Source: Stieleria maiorica
Lineage (GTDB): Bacteria; Planctomycetota; Planctomycetia; Pirellulales; Pirellulaceae
Assembly: GCF_008035925.1 (NCBI RefSeq)
Contig: NZ_CP036264.1
Coordinates: 9,479,766 to 9,543,765, forward strand
Length of the DNA: 64,000 nucleotides
Reading direction: 5' to 3'
The notes beneath the pieces were generated by a model. The model did not search any database. It was not told where the DNA came from and was given only the letters and a program-made list of their open reading frames with translations. The position numbers were made by a program, and so were the translations under genes. Below, piece after piece: positions 25,720-34,386 of this stretch (the first letter of the stretch is position 1; each line of letters opens with the position of its first letter).

Positions 25720-27090
25720 ATGACCAATTCGTCTCGTCTGAGCCGTCGTAGTTTCTTGCAGGTGACGTCTGCGATGACAGCGGGCGGTGTAATTGCTGGC
25801 ACCAGCAATTCTTCTTTTGCCCAGGATTCACCGAACGAACGTCCCGTCTTCGCAACGATCGGCCTCCGCAACCAGGGCTGGACCATCACCGATAAGTCGA
25901 CGAAGTTCGCCGACTTTGCTGCCTTCGCCGATGTTGACTCAAATGTTCTCGGAGCGATCAATGAGAAACTAAAAGCAAAGACGGGCAAGGCGGCCGACGG
26001 CTACAGCGATTACCGAAAGGTGCTCGAGCGCGATGACATCGATGCGGTGATGATCGCGACACCTGATCACTGGCACACCAAGATTTCTGTCGAAGCGATG
26101 CTGGCTGGCAAGGACGTCTACTGCGAGAAGCCGTTGACGCTAACGATCGCCGAAGGCAAGCTGATTGAAAAGGTCGTGAAGCAAACCGGCCGCGTCTTTC
26201 AGGTTGGAACGATGCAGCGCACCGAGAATGAGCATCGATTCTTGAAAGCCATCGCACTGATCCGAGCCGGCCGGATCGGGGAGATCCGAAAGGTTACCTG
26301 TGGCATCAACGGGGCGACGGGCTCCCCGGTGATCCCGGCCGTCGACATTCCCGAGGGACTTGATTGGGACGCGTGGCTCGGCCCGGCACCCGAAGCGTCC
26401 TACCGAGCCTTGCCGGAGATGCGGACGGGGTACGGCGGTGGCGTTCCTCTCTACACCAATTGTCACTATGCCTGGCGCAATTGGTACGAGTATTCAGGCG
26501 GACAGATGAACGATTGGGGAGCCCATCATGTCGACATCGCGACCTGGGCTCTCGGCGCCAGCGACACCGGACCAAACAGAATCACGCCGGTCAGCTATTC
26601 GCTTCCGGTCGACTACAAGAATGGCTACCCGACCGTCGATGATCGGTACAATTCGCCGACGAAATTCGAGATTCATGCGAACATGCCGGGTGACATTCCA
26701 CTGGTCATCACGAGCGAGGGTGACAACGGCATCTTGTTCGAGGGCACCAAGGGCCGGTTCTTCGTGAACCGCGGTCGGTTGTCGGGCAAACCCGTTGAAG
26801 ACCTGGAAAACAATCCCTTGCCCGAAGGTGCGGTGGAGGAGGTCTACGGCGGACCGGTCAGCGAAAACCACACGGCCAACTTTATCGCTGCGATGCAGTC
26901 TCGAGAGCAGCCGATTTCCGACGTCTGGTCGCACAACCGAATGCTGGAGACGTGCCACTTGGCGAACATTGCCATCCGTTTGGGGCGTGAACTGAAGTGG
27001 GATCCTGCCAAACGCGAAATCGTTGGTGATGCCGAAGCCAATTCGTTTCTCGCACGCGAAAGCCGCAGCGGCTTCGAAATCGACATGTAG
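25720..27090 (+). CDS. Gfo/Idh/MocA family oxidoreductase, Tat-exported
   Basis: 456 residues from ATG 25720, which has AAAGAGG as ribosome-binding site; the frame extends to 25687 without support. The N-terminus LSRRSFLQVTSAMTAGG is a twin-arginine signal, as expected for a protein exported folded with its nucleotide cofactor. The Rossmann domain follows: DIDAVMIATPDHWHTKISVEAMLAGKDVYCEKPLTLTI contains the family EKP motif with the catalytic lysine. The C-terminal domain includes GGQMNDWGAHHVDIATWALG with the active-site histidines. Planctomycetes encode many such periplasmic NAD(P)-dependent sugar or inositol oxidoreductases; the substrate is unknown. Confidence 0.92.
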   Translation: MTNSSRLSRRSFLQVTSAMTAGGVIAGTSNSSFAQDSPNERPVFATIGLRNQGWTITDKSTKFADFAAFADVDSNVLGAINEKLKAKTGKAADGYSDYRKVLERDDIDAVMIATPDHWHTKISVEAMLAGKDVYCEKPLTLTIAEGKLIEKVVKQTGRVFQVGTMQRTENEHRFLKAIALIRAGRIGEIRKVTCGINGATGSPVIPAVDIPEGLDWDAWLGPAPEASYRALPEMRTGYGGGVPLYTNCHYAWRNWYEYSGGQMNDWGAHHVDIATWALGASDTGPNRITPVSYSLPVDYKNGYPTVDDRYNSPTKFEIHANMPGDIPLVITSEGDNGILFEGTKGRFFVNRGRLSGKPVEDLENNPLPEGAVEEVYGGPVSENHTANFIAAMQSREQPISDVWSHNRMLETCHLANIAIRLGRELKWDPAKREIVGDAEANSFLARESRSGFEIDM

Positions 27091-27119
27091 CGTTCAATGC
27101 CGTCGCCGATAAGCAGCGA

Positions 27120-27335
27120 ATCATGGAATGGATCCGTGAATTGCCGCGCCCCCCGGCCCCAGCCCGATCGTTCCATCTTCCTGACAGCAATGTTGCGTCG
27201 AATAATCGACATCGACGCGGCGAAACATTCGCATCGAGATTTGTCAGTACCCGCCAAGTCGATGCTCCCGTCGACACGGATCGCGGTGGTTTTCCCGGAA
27301 AGGAGATGCTCTCGAGCTTGCAGAGGCGTCATCTT
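27120..27335 (-). pseudogene. Frameshifted remnant of a leucine-rich-type hypothetical gene
   Basis: Reading the minus strand from an ATG near 27335 gives MTPLQAREHLLSGKTTAIRV then DGSIDLAG, a typical opening of leucine-rich hypothetical proteins. The pattern then jumps frame to LTNLDANVSPRRCRLFDATL, which recalls the repeat unit, and ends after two units. It lies just downstream of the 27343-27630 remnant on the same strand. My assignment rests on a weak pattern memory. Confidence 0.3.
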
Positions 27336-27342
27336 CATGATT

Positions 27343-27630
27343 TCAATCCCGGATGATGCGGATTTCTTCTGGTGAGTATTCGCGCTGACGCCAGACGCGG
27401 TAGAACCCCGTTGGTAGCGCGATTGCGGCGTGCTCGTCATGAACCAGCGTCGCTTCAGCCGCCGTCACGTGTAAAAACTTCCCCTCGGGCGTGTCGTAAA
27501 GATCCGCCGAACCCCGCTCGGCGATTCCCGCCGTTTCGAACGCGACGCCCTTGCCCCGGGAAACGGCTCGCGAGATAATTGGGGCTGATTCACTTCGCTC
27601 TTCATTCGCTCGCACTCGGCGGAGAAACAC
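27343..27630 (-). pseudogene. Remnant of a small conserved hypothetical protein (QREYSPEEIR type)
   Basis: 95 codons on the minus strand. The C-terminal part (LYDTPEGKFLHVTAAEATLV, then HDEHAAIALPTGFYRVWRQ and REYSPEEIRIIRD) matches a widespread small protein that I recall as having an N-terminal RGDVLLVP-type motif and a GE-TGHAH motif. Here the N-terminal third (ANEERSESAPIISRAVSRGK) lacks both, and the centre reads ETAGIAERG instead of the expected histidine-containing segment. I infer a 5'-damaged gene. Function of the family is unknown. Confidence 0.45.
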
Positions 27631-27716
27631 ACAACCAGCTCATCGCACCGTTACTGCAAGTCGTTTCGAATTCAATCCGTTCGTTTCACTGGTAGATCGA
27701 ATAAGTGAGGTGCAGC

Positions 27717-28394
27717 ATGCGTGCGTCTGTTTCAAGCAAGTTTCTCGATTTCACGAAGCCGCTGGAAGGTTATGTCGAGTACATGTACGCCGACATCAAG
27801 GGGCTTGTGACGGTCGGAATCGGGAATCTGATCGACCCCGTCAACACGGCAACGTCCCTCCCGTTTGTGGACAAGAAAACCGGCCGACGGGCAACCAAGC
27901 AGGAGATTGTTGCCGAATGGAATCTGATCAAGGATCCCAGGGGAACACGTGGTTTGGCCAGGAAGGGGCACCGTGCCTGCGCCCCGCTCACCAAGCTGCG
28001 TCTGACCGAAGCGGCGATTCATGATCTTTGCGAACGGAAGCTCAATAGTAATGAGGCGAATTTGAAGAAGGTGACCGAGTTTCAAGCGTTCGACTCCTGG
28101 CCGGCCGACGCACAACTGGCACTGCTGAGCATGGCTTGGGCGATGGGTCCGGGGTTCGCCAGTGCCGGGAAATGGCCGAAATTCCGCAAGGCCTGCGGGG
28201 CGATGGACTTCGACGCCGCCGCGGCGAATTGTCAGATGAGCACCACGGGCAACCCGGGCTTGATCAAACGGAACACCGAGAACCAAACGCTGCTGCGAAA
28301 CGCAGCGGCTGTTTTGGCCGGCGAAGCCGATGGTTTCTACAACCGAGAAACCTTGTATTGGCCGCAGATCAACGCCAAGCCGGTTGCCATGTAG
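27717..28394 (+). CDS. T4-type lysozyme-like glycoside hydrolase
   Basis: 225 residues from ATG 27717, with GTGAGG just upstream as a weak ribosome-binding site. The segment KPLEGYVEYMYADIKGLVTV aligns with the active site of phage T4 lysozyme: Glu17, Asp26 and Thr32 have exactly the spacing (9 and 6) of Glu11, Asp20 and Thr26, followed by GIGNLID in place of GIGHLL. The rest (DAQLALLSMAWAMGPGF, then CQMSTTGNPGLIKRNTENQT) fits the helical lobe, including the R-N-x-x-E feature of muramidases. There is no signal peptide, so it probably acts with a holin, is released by lysis, or is exported otherwise. Planctomycetes do make peptidoglycan. It may be a prophage relic, though no other phage gene is present. 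Confidence 0.75.
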   Translation: MRASVSSKFLDFTKPLEGYVEYMYADIKGLVTVGIGNLIDPVNTATSLPFVDKKTGRRATKQEIVAEWNLIKDPRGTRGLARKGHRACAPLTKLRLTEAAIHDLCERKLNSNEANLKKVTEFQAFDSWPADAQLALLSMAWAMGPGFASAGKWPKFRKACGAMDFDAAAANCQMSTTGNPGLIKRNTENQTLLRNAAAVLAGEADGFYNRETLYWPQINAKPVAM

Positions 28395-28684
28395 TGCTGA
28401 GACCCGTCGCGGCCGACCGGATCATCACCCCCACGGCGCCGTGTAGGATGTGTCATGCGGCCGCCTGCCGCCATGGCATCTTTCTGGGCGACCGCACGCC
28501 GACAAAGTAGATTAGTGATCGTTCCGTCACCAAGGTTTTCCCATTCAGATTGATCTCGACGAAGTCTTGACCAAGAAACAGCCCGATGCCATCGGTGCCG
28601 ATGGGTAGCCGGCATCCGTTGCATCAGCACAACTGTTACCCAGCGGAGGTGTCCTGTTGAAATAGTCAATTGCGATTCGCATTC
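28395..28684. other. Intergenic region
   Basis: 290 bases with no coding signal. CAGCGGAGGTG near 28640 looks like a ribosome-binding site but lies about 40 bases before the antiporter start and is followed by stops in its frame. Confidence 0.4.
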
Positions 28685-29953
28685 ATGCACGATCAATTTC
28701 AGGAACTGATTCTTCACGTTCTTCTGCAGCTGGCGGCAATCATCGCAGCGGCCCGAGCCGGTGCTTGGCTGATGGGAAAGCTGGGGCAGCCACAGGTTGT
28801 CGGCGAAATCATGGCGGGATTGCTGCTGGGGCCATCGGTCTTTGGACGCGTTGCGCCCGGAGCAGTGGAGTATTTGTTCCCTGACGACACGAACACCGTT
28901 TTTCGAGTCTTGAGCGAACTCGGGCTTGTGCTGCTCATGTTCTTGATCGGGCTGGAGTTCGAGTTTTCGCACCTGCGCCGAGTTGGCAAAACCTCGGTCG
29001 GGATCGCGGGAGCTGGCATCGTGTTGCCGTTCGCGCTCGGCATAGGTCTTGCCGCATGGTTGCACACGGTCCTAGCCCCCGACGTGGATCGGGTCGGGTT
29101 CATGTTGATCATGGGAGTCGCATTGTCGATCACCGCGATTCCGATCTTGGGCCGAATCATGATCGAGTTGAAGATCCATCGAACTGAACTGGGGACCACC
29201 ATTATCGCCGCCGCAGCGATTGACGATGCACTGGGTTGGATTCTGCTGGCTGCCATCGGCGCGCTGATCCACGGCGGATTTGCCGTTTGGGATGTCGCCA
29301 CAATGCTTTTGACAACGCTTGCATTCGTAGGAGCGTGTTTTTTTATTGTCCGCCCGGTCTTGTTGCGTTGGACGGGCGATCTACTTTGCCAAGGCCGTGG
29401 CGACCTGTCGGTGGGAGGTTTGTCGGCCGTTCTGGTGTTGGTGTTTCTCTCAGCAGTGGCGACAAACTTGATCGGCATCTTTGCGATCTTTGGCCCTTTT
29501 GTCCTTGGCGCGATGCTGTCTGATCGAGAGGCCTTTCGCGATGCAGTGGGACGCCGGCTGCGGGAATTCGTGTACGCGATGCTGTTGCCGATTTTCTTCA
29601 CTTACACCGGTTTGCGAACGGACGTCGGACTGCTCGAATCGAGTCGCGATTGGGTGCTTTGCGGATTGGTTTTGTCGACCGCAGTTTTTGGAAAGATGCT
29701 CGGTTGTGGTCTCGCCGCGCGATTCGGTGGAATGTCCTGGCGCGAGAGTGGATGCGTGGCCGTGATGATGAACACCAGGGCGTTGATGGGTCTGATCGCG
29801 ATCAATGTCGGCCGTGAGCTGGGCGTTGTACCGGATCAGGTGTTTAGCATGCTGGTCATCATGGCCGTCGTCACCACCTTGATGACAACGCCCATCCTGC
29901 GGCGACTGCTCGGAAATGATTTCGCGTCGGAATCGCCAAATGAACGGGCGTGA
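28685..29953 (+). CDS. Cation:proton antiporter, CPA2/Kef type
   Basis: 422 residues with about twelve membrane segments and the CPA2 pattern: VGEIMAGLLLGPSVFG in the second segment, LGLVLLMFLIGLEFEFSHLR, then the discontinuous helix with TELGTTIIAAAAIDDALGW, whose Asp pair (ID-D) is the ion-binding site of Na+/H+ exchangers. The final segments carry RALMGLIAINVG. No cytoplasmic RCK domain follows, so it is not a full KefC. It would exchange Na+ or K+ for protons across the inner membrane. A TTG at 28670 is an alternative start. The gene stands alone. Confidence 0.9.
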   Translation: MHDQFQELILHVLLQLAAIIAAARAGAWLMGKLGQPQVVGEIMAGLLLGPSVFGRVAPGAVEYLFPDDTNTVFRVLSELGLVLLMFLIGLEFEFSHLRRVGKTSVGIAGAGIVLPFALGIGLAAWLHTVLAPDVDRVGFMLIMGVALSITAIPILGRIMIELKIHRTELGTTIIAAAAIDDALGWILLAAIGALIHGGFAVWDVATMLLTTLAFVGACFFIVRPVLLRWTGDLLCQGRGDLSVGGLSAVLVLVFLSAVATNLIGIFAIFGPFVLGAMLSDREAFRDAVGRRLREFVYAMLLPIFFTYTGLRTDVGLLESSRDWVLCGLVLSTAVFGKMLGCGLAARFGGMSWRESGCVAVMMNTRALMGLIAINVGRELGVVPDQVFSMLVIMAVVTTLMTTPILRRLLGNDFASESPNERA

Positions 29954-30010
29954 TGGCAACCGTGATGGTCATGCAGATCAGAGTGAGAGGAATGCCGGAT
30001 CGGTCGGTGA

Positions 30011-30378
30011 ATTGCAAATTGCAAAATGAACATTGCAAATTTTGAATTGCTTAAGAGCGAGTGCTGCGTTCCGATTCGATGCTCGGGTTCAGGGGGACGC
30101 GAGCAGGGTGCAGACGCTCGCCACGATGCCGCCGGCCGATCGCCGAGGAAACCGACATCGAGACTCGTGACGCTCTGTCCTGCGGATCGCGCACCCACAG
30201 CGCTGATCTGTCACGCGATTCGGGTACCTCACGCGTTCATTTCATCCTCCATCCCACCCCATCCAGCTCAGAGGATATTCTGACAGGTGCAGATCGCGCC
30301 CAAGCCCAACGCGTCAAGCCATCCGTTCATCAGCGGCGCCAATATCCAATTTGCAATGTTCATCTTGCAATTTGCAAT
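30011..30378. mobile_element. MITE-like element, family M (copy 1, 368 bp)
   Basis: Bounded by 31-base inverted repeats that differ at one position: left end 30011-30041 begins ATTGCAAATTGCAAAATGAA and right end 30348-30378 ends CTTGCAATTTGCAAT. The core of about 300 bases codes for nothing recognised and is GC-rich, unlike the AT-rich ends. No target-site duplication is evident, but both copies 1 and 3 are preceded by GATCGGT and followed by a C-rich run. Confidence 0.75.
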
Positions 30379-30546
30379 CCCCCCTCCGTCGTTCGATCCG
30401 ATGAGCGAAGTGCCGATCTTCAAGAATCCATCAATTGCACAGCGAATCTCGCCTCAGCCGCGATGGTCTCCCGTTTGCTACAATCGACCTCATGAAACAG
30501 CTGTCTTGGCCCCGCAGGGTTTTCGAGTGGGAGGTAAATCTAAAGA

Positions 30547-31104
30547 ATGCACACGGAGGAGGATGACCTATCCAAAGGGCAAACTGCCCTGGCAACCGTC
30601 TTTGGCTTTTCTCAGGCCGACCTTGCAGCCAATCAGTCCGGTGAACTTTCGGTAGCACAGAAGGAACGAATCTCAAGGACACACGATGCCAACTCACGTT
30701 TTGCATGGGTCGCCTTCTCGATCGTGTTTGGAGTCGCCTTCCTCGGCTTCGGTGCAGACATGATTCGCACGGGCAACTTCGGGACGAAATCCTTGTCGGC
30801 GTACGTTGGTGTCACGGTGTTTTTCGGTCTGATCCTATGCGGCTTCACTCTTCATTACCGGCATCAGATGAAGCGGACTCTTCGGGATGGAAGAACTTAC
30901 CCTGTGAAAGGCAAGATCCAGTTATTCACGATGCGGAAAGAAAAATTGATGCATCGATATTTTTGTATCGACGACCATCGGTTTCAAATTGAGCGGTACG
31001 ATCACTTTGAATTGCTGAAGCAGTCTGGCTTGGCAGGACAGGAAGCCATCATGTACGTTTCAACGCCGCGGAAGGCGGTCCAGTCAGTCGAGTTGAAAAC
31101 CTGA
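30547..31104 (+). CDS. Hypothetical two-pass membrane protein
   Basis: 185 residues, family not recognised. A soluble N-terminus (LSKGQTALATVFGFSQADLA) is followed by two membrane segments, FAWVAFSIVFGVAFLGFGAD and LSAYVGVTVFFGLILCGFTL, then a charged C-terminal domain of about 85 residues with alternating strands (KLMHRYFCIDDHRFQIERYD). The layout recalls membrane proteins with a small beta-barrel tail. ATG 30547 has GAGGTAAA-type bases upstream. It lies between two unrelated elements, and no operon partner is apparent. Confidence 0.7.
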   Translation: MHTEEDDLSKGQTALATVFGFSQADLAANQSGELSVAQKERISRTHDANSRFAWVAFSIVFGVAFLGFGADMIRTGNFGTKSLSAYVGVTVFFGLILCGFTLHYRHQMKRTLRDGRTYPVKGKIQLFTMRKEKLMHRYFCIDDHRFQIERYDHFELLKQSGLAGQEAIMYVSTPRKAVQSVELKT

Positions 31105-31311
31105 CTTTCTCCCTGTTGCTTGCGGATCGCTGACGCATTGTCTCGATGCGCGCGATCGGCGAAAGAAATCGCCGCGGCTCTCGTTGTAGTCGACGCGAAA
31201 AACAATGCGGCTATGGATTTCGATGCGAAGTTCGGTTTCATCTCCCTGCCCAAAATGAAGTCGCGTCTGTTCTTGCCCATGGAAACAGCCCAGAAACTCA
31301 ATCTGACATGA
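31105..31311 (+). pseudogene. C-terminal remnant of a GNAT acetyltransferase
   Basis: The frame reads LRIADALSRCARSAKEIAAA, then LVVVDAKNNAAMDFDAKFGF and SRLFLPMETAQKL, the C-terminal half of toxin-type GNAT acetyltransferases (usual form VVVDAKDEAA-x-FY-x-KFGF...RLFLPM-T). The acetyl-CoA-binding R/Q-x-x-G-x-G/A loop and all upstream residues are gone, and a TGA closes the frame at 31102. The stop overlaps the ATG of the ADP-ribosylglycohydrolase gene. No ribbon-helix-helix antitoxin partner is present. Confidence 0.7.
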
Positions 31312-32366
31312 ATCGCGAAGCAATCGTCGGATGCATTTTGGGAACCGCGGTCGGTGATGCGTTAGGGTTGCCCTATGAAGGCATTTCGCCCCAGCGGTCG
31401 CCTAAACTGCTCGGCCCGCCCGACCGGTACCGCTTTTTCTTTCGTCGCGGCATGATCTCCGACGACACCGAACACACCTGCATGGTCGCGCAGTCTTTGA
31501 TTGACGCCAACGGCGATGTTGCAGGGTTTACGCGCAGCTTTTCCAGACGTTTGCGGTGGTGGATTCTGGCCTTGCCGGCAGGGGTTGGCAAAGCGACGGC
31601 GCGATCGGGAATCAAGTTATGGCTCGGAGCCAATCCTCAACGGGCAGGCGTGTTCTCGGCCGGAAACGGTCCCGCCATGCGGGCGGCGATCTTCGGCGCG
31701 GCGTTGGACGACGTTTCGCTGATGTTGGACTTGGTTCGCGCTTCCTCGCGATTGACCCACTGCGATCCCAAAGCCGAATACGGTGCGATCGCCGCGGCGT
31801 TGGCAGCCAAACACTCGCGGGACCAGGAATCCGTCGACGCGAACCTTTGGCTCGACAAAGTTGTCGTTGCCGTGGGAGACGGTGGCGCGGAGCTGATCGA
31901 CCTGCTTCGCCAGGCAATCCGCAGCCTGGACGCCGGGGAAACCACCACGGCGTTCGCCGAATCGCTCGGCCTGGATCGCGGCGTGACCGGATACACCTAC
32001 CACACCGTCCCGGTCGCAATCCACGCGTGGCTGTCCCATCCCAACGATTTCCGTCGGGCCGTGACGCGCATCATCGAGTGCGGAGGCGACGCGGACACGA
32101 CGGCCGCGATCGTCGGTGGCATCGTGGGCGCAGGTGTCCGGCGCGAGGGCATCCCCACGGAATGGTTGGACGGGATTTGGGAATGGCCACGCAGCGTCCC
32201 TTGGATGCAGCGTCTCGGCGCGACGCTGGCCGATTCACTCGACGACGTCGGCTTGGTGAAATCGCCGACCGTCAACCCGATCGCGGTGCTACTCCGCAAT
32301 TTACTGTTCCTGTTCGTCGTTCTCTTTCACGGCTTCCGCCGACTCGCTCCGCCTTATGGTCAATGA
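31308..32366 (+). CDS. ADP-ribosylglycohydrolase family protein
   Basis: 352 residues from ATG 31308. The fold signatures of ADP-ribosylhydrolases are clear: IVGCILGTAVGDALGLPYEG at the N-terminus, SDDTEHT (metal-binding Asp52, Asp53, Thr54) and CGGDADTTAAIVGGIVGAGV (Asp261, Asp263). These bind two Mg2+ ions and would release ADP-ribose from proteins or small molecules in the cytoplasm. The C-terminal 30 residues form a hydrophobic helix, NPIAVLLRNLLFLFVVLFHG, so it may be membrane-anchored, which is unusual for the family. The target is unknown. The start overlaps the GNAT remnant by four bases, indicating former co-translation. Confidence 0.9.
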   Translation: MNREAIVGCILGTAVGDALGLPYEGISPQRSPKLLGPPDRYRFFFRRGMISDDTEHTCMVAQSLIDANGDVAGFTRSFSRRLRWWILALPAGVGKATARSGIKLWLGANPQRAGVFSAGNGPAMRAAIFGAALDDVSLMLDLVRASSRLTHCDPKAEYGAIAAALAAKHSRDQESVDANLWLDKVVVAVGDGGAELIDLLRQAIRSLDAGETTTAFAESLGLDRGVTGYTYHTVPVAIHAWLSHPNDFRRAVTRIIECGGDADTTAAIVGGIVGAGVRREGIPTEWLDGIWEWPRSVPWMQRLGATLADSLDDVGLVKSPTVNPIAVLLRNLLFLFVVLFHGFRRLAPPYGQ

Positions 32367-32471
32367 CGGAAAATACAGCGGACATGGACATGATTGGCGG
32401 CTCCGGGACTTGCTGAGCGGCCCAATACTACGCAAACTGCGCAACGCAGGTTGCGTAATCTGGAGGTGGTG

Positions 32472-33137
32472 ATGAATCCCTTTTCTTATGGTGGCATTGT
32501 CGGCAATGGCGCGTTTTGCAATCGAGCGAGAGAACTGGGCGACCTCAGGGAGACGATGAAGTCCGCTGGCCGCTGTTTCGTCTATGCGGAGCGCAGGATG
32601 GGCAAGACTTCGCTCATCCTGCGTGCCTTAAACAAGCTTCCGAAAAAGCAGTTTGTCCCTGTGTACGTCGATTTGTGGCCGACCGACGGGTCGGCGGCGT
32701 TTTCAAGACGCGAACAAGCAGATCGACCGACAGACGATCGAAGAGCTATGTGTTCGGACCGGGGGCATCCATTCTATACGCAGCATCTTTGTCATATTGT
32801 CTGGTCGATGACCGATCAGGGGAATGCTGTCACTGGAAATGCGTTTGAATCGGCTATCACCGAATTGCTGCGTCGGGAGAGCCATGCGTACGTGAATCTA
32901 TGGGAGTCACTTACCAAGAACGAGCAGCGTTTCCTGCGAGGACTTGCTCAAAGCGAGCTTCCACCCAAGCCGTTTTCCTCCGATTTCACTCGCCGATTCG
33001 GGCTCCGTCGTGCATCCAACGCGCAGCGGGCGGCGGAGTCTTTGGAATCGAGCGATCTCATCGAACGCGAGGAAGCCTCGTTTGTCATCATCGATCGTTT
33101 TCTGCGACTCTGGATTCGGCAACTTTTTTCCAGGTAG
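32472..33137 (+). pseudogene. AAA-type ATPase with internal deletion and frameshift
   Basis: The start MNPFSYGGIVGNGAFCNRAR and RRMGKTSLILRALNKLPKKQ (Walker A) match archaeal-type AAA ATPases of about 380 residues. After PVYVDLWPTDGS the normal region with Walker B and sensor residues is missing. The next homologous stretch, DANKQIDRQTIEELCVRTGG, lies in a different frame, and HPFYTQHLCHIVW returns to the first frame. The C-terminal helical domain (LTKNEQRFLRGLAQ...DLIEREEASFVIIDRFLRLW) is intact. The protein made would be 222 residues with a scrambled centre, so I treat it as inactivated. Confidence 0.75.
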
Positions 33138-33159
33138 CGATGCAATTTGCATTCCCCCG

Positions 33160-34050
33160 ATGTCCATCGACCGAGAATCCATCGAATCCAACCTTCGCCT
33201 GCACGTCGATCGGCTTGCGGGACTGATCGGTCCGCGCACGTTGAGTCAGCCGAAGACGATACAGGCCACGATCGGGTACATCGAAGGCCAGTGGTCCGAG
33301 ATGGGGCTCATCCACACGCGTGAATGCTATGACGCCGATGGCGACGAAGCGACCAACCTGATCGTCGAACGTCACGGCACCAAGCGAGCCGATGAGATCG
33401 TGTTGCTCGGCGCCCACTACGACACGGTCTACTGCACGCCCGGCGCCGACGACAACGCATCGGCCGTGGCGGTGCTGCTGGAAGTCAGTCGGTTGCTGCG
33501 TGAGCACACCGGCAAGCGGACGGCGCGCTTCGTCGCCTTCGCTTGCGAAGAGCCGCCGTATTTCAACCTGGATTCGATGGGCAGCCAGCATCACGCCCGC
33601 CAGTCGCGCGGGCGCGGCGACAACATCGTCGGAATGTTGTGCTTGGAGATGGTCGGCTACTACAGCCTGGCCAAAGGATCACAGACGGTTCCGCCGGGGA
33701 TTCCCAAATGGATGCATCGGTTCTTTCCCCAGCGAGGCAACTTTCTGGCGGCCGTCGGCAACCTGCCGTCTTGGAAACTGTGCTGGAGATTCCGGCGCGG
33801 GTTCAAGCGGGGCACGCGACGACTGCCCCTATTCTCGATCTGCCTGCCGGAAAAGATTCACGAGATCCGGCTGAGCGACAACAGCTCGTTCTGGGACCAG
33901 GGCTACCCGGCGCTGATGCTGACCGACACCAGTTTTCTGCGCAACCCCAATTACCACCAAGCCACCGACACCCCGGACACGCTGGACTACCCCAGAATGA
34001 CCGAAGTCACCCTGGGTGTCGCCTCGGCGATGAGGAAATTGCTCGGGTAG
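33160..34050 (+). CDS. M28 family metallopeptidase
   Basis: 296 residues. The ATG at 33160 was chosen as it opens with MSIDRESIESNLRLHVDRLA, normal for the family; an in-frame upstream extension overlaps the ATPase remnant. The co-catalytic zinc ligands are visible: His86 in LLGAHYDTV, Asp97/98 in PGADDNASAV, Glu130/131 in FACEEPP, Glu163 in CLEMVGYY and the late His in NYHQATDTPDTLDY. It should be an aminopeptidase. No signal peptide was found, so it is probably cytoplasmic. It is separated from the decayed ATPase by 22 bases and may have been part of its operon. Confidence 0.9.
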   Translation: MSIDRESIESNLRLHVDRLAGLIGPRTLSQPKTIQATIGYIEGQWSEMGLIHTRECYDADGDEATNLIVERHGTKRADEIVLLGAHYDTVYCTPGADDNASAVAVLLEVSRLLREHTGKRTARFVAFACEEPPYFNLDSMGSQHHARQSRGRGDNIVGMLCLEMVGYYSLAKGSQTVPPGIPKWMHRFFPQRGNFLAAVGNLPSWKLCWRFRRGFKRGTRRLPLFSICLPEKIHEIRLSDNSSFWDQGYPALMLTDTSFLRNPNYHQATDTPDTLDYPRMTEVTLGVASAMRKLLG

Positions 34051-34094
34051 CGTGGGCGAATTCGGTTGATTGCAAATTGCAATCTCTCTCGCCC

Positions 34095-34117
34095 GTAGTG
34101 GACGAGGCGACGAGTCC
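34095..34117 (+). repeat. Half copy of palindromic repeat R1 (copy 4)
   Basis: The left arm GTAGTGGACGAGGCGACGAG is present in full, but no matching right arm follows within 100 bases. It sits between a short piece of family M end sequence (34068-34083) and a complete family M element. Confidence 0.75.
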
Positions 34118-34173
34118 ATTGCGTTTGACGCCCAGTCAGGACTCTCCCCGTCAACTCAATGACCGCATCCTCG

Positions 34174-34352
34174 ATTGCAAATTGCAAATTGAACATTTCA
34201 AAATTCAAATTGCAGTAGAACGCACGTTGGAATTCCCGAAAGACGCCGCGAATTTCCCCGCAATCCAACGATCGCAATCCGCTCCCCAATCTCGGTCATC
34301 AATTCCCAATTCCCAATTCCAAATTTGCAATGTTCAATTTGCAATTTGCAAT
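34174..34352. mobile_element. MITE-like element, family M (copy 2, 179 bp)
   Basis: The ends match the 31-base family M repeat: left end at 34174-34204 (ATTGCAAATTGCAAATTGAA, with degenerate inner bases) and right end at 34322-34352 (AATTTGCAATGTTCAATTTG and on). The core is only about 120 bases and shares no evident sequence with the cores of copies 1 and 3. A run of CCAATTCCCAATTCC-like repeats precedes the right end. Confidence 0.7.
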
Positions 34353-34386
34353 ATCCCCCTCCTCCCGTTCATTGGCAACCTGCTAT

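Noticed and set aside
24977..25855. Minus-strand frame of 292 codons
   Set aside because: Overlaps the start of the oxidoreductase gene and is rich in Arg, Ser and Cys, as expected for a shadow.
31556..32416. Frame of 286 codons inside the ADP-ribosylglycohydrolase gene
   Set aside because: Arginine-rich shadow of the correct frame.
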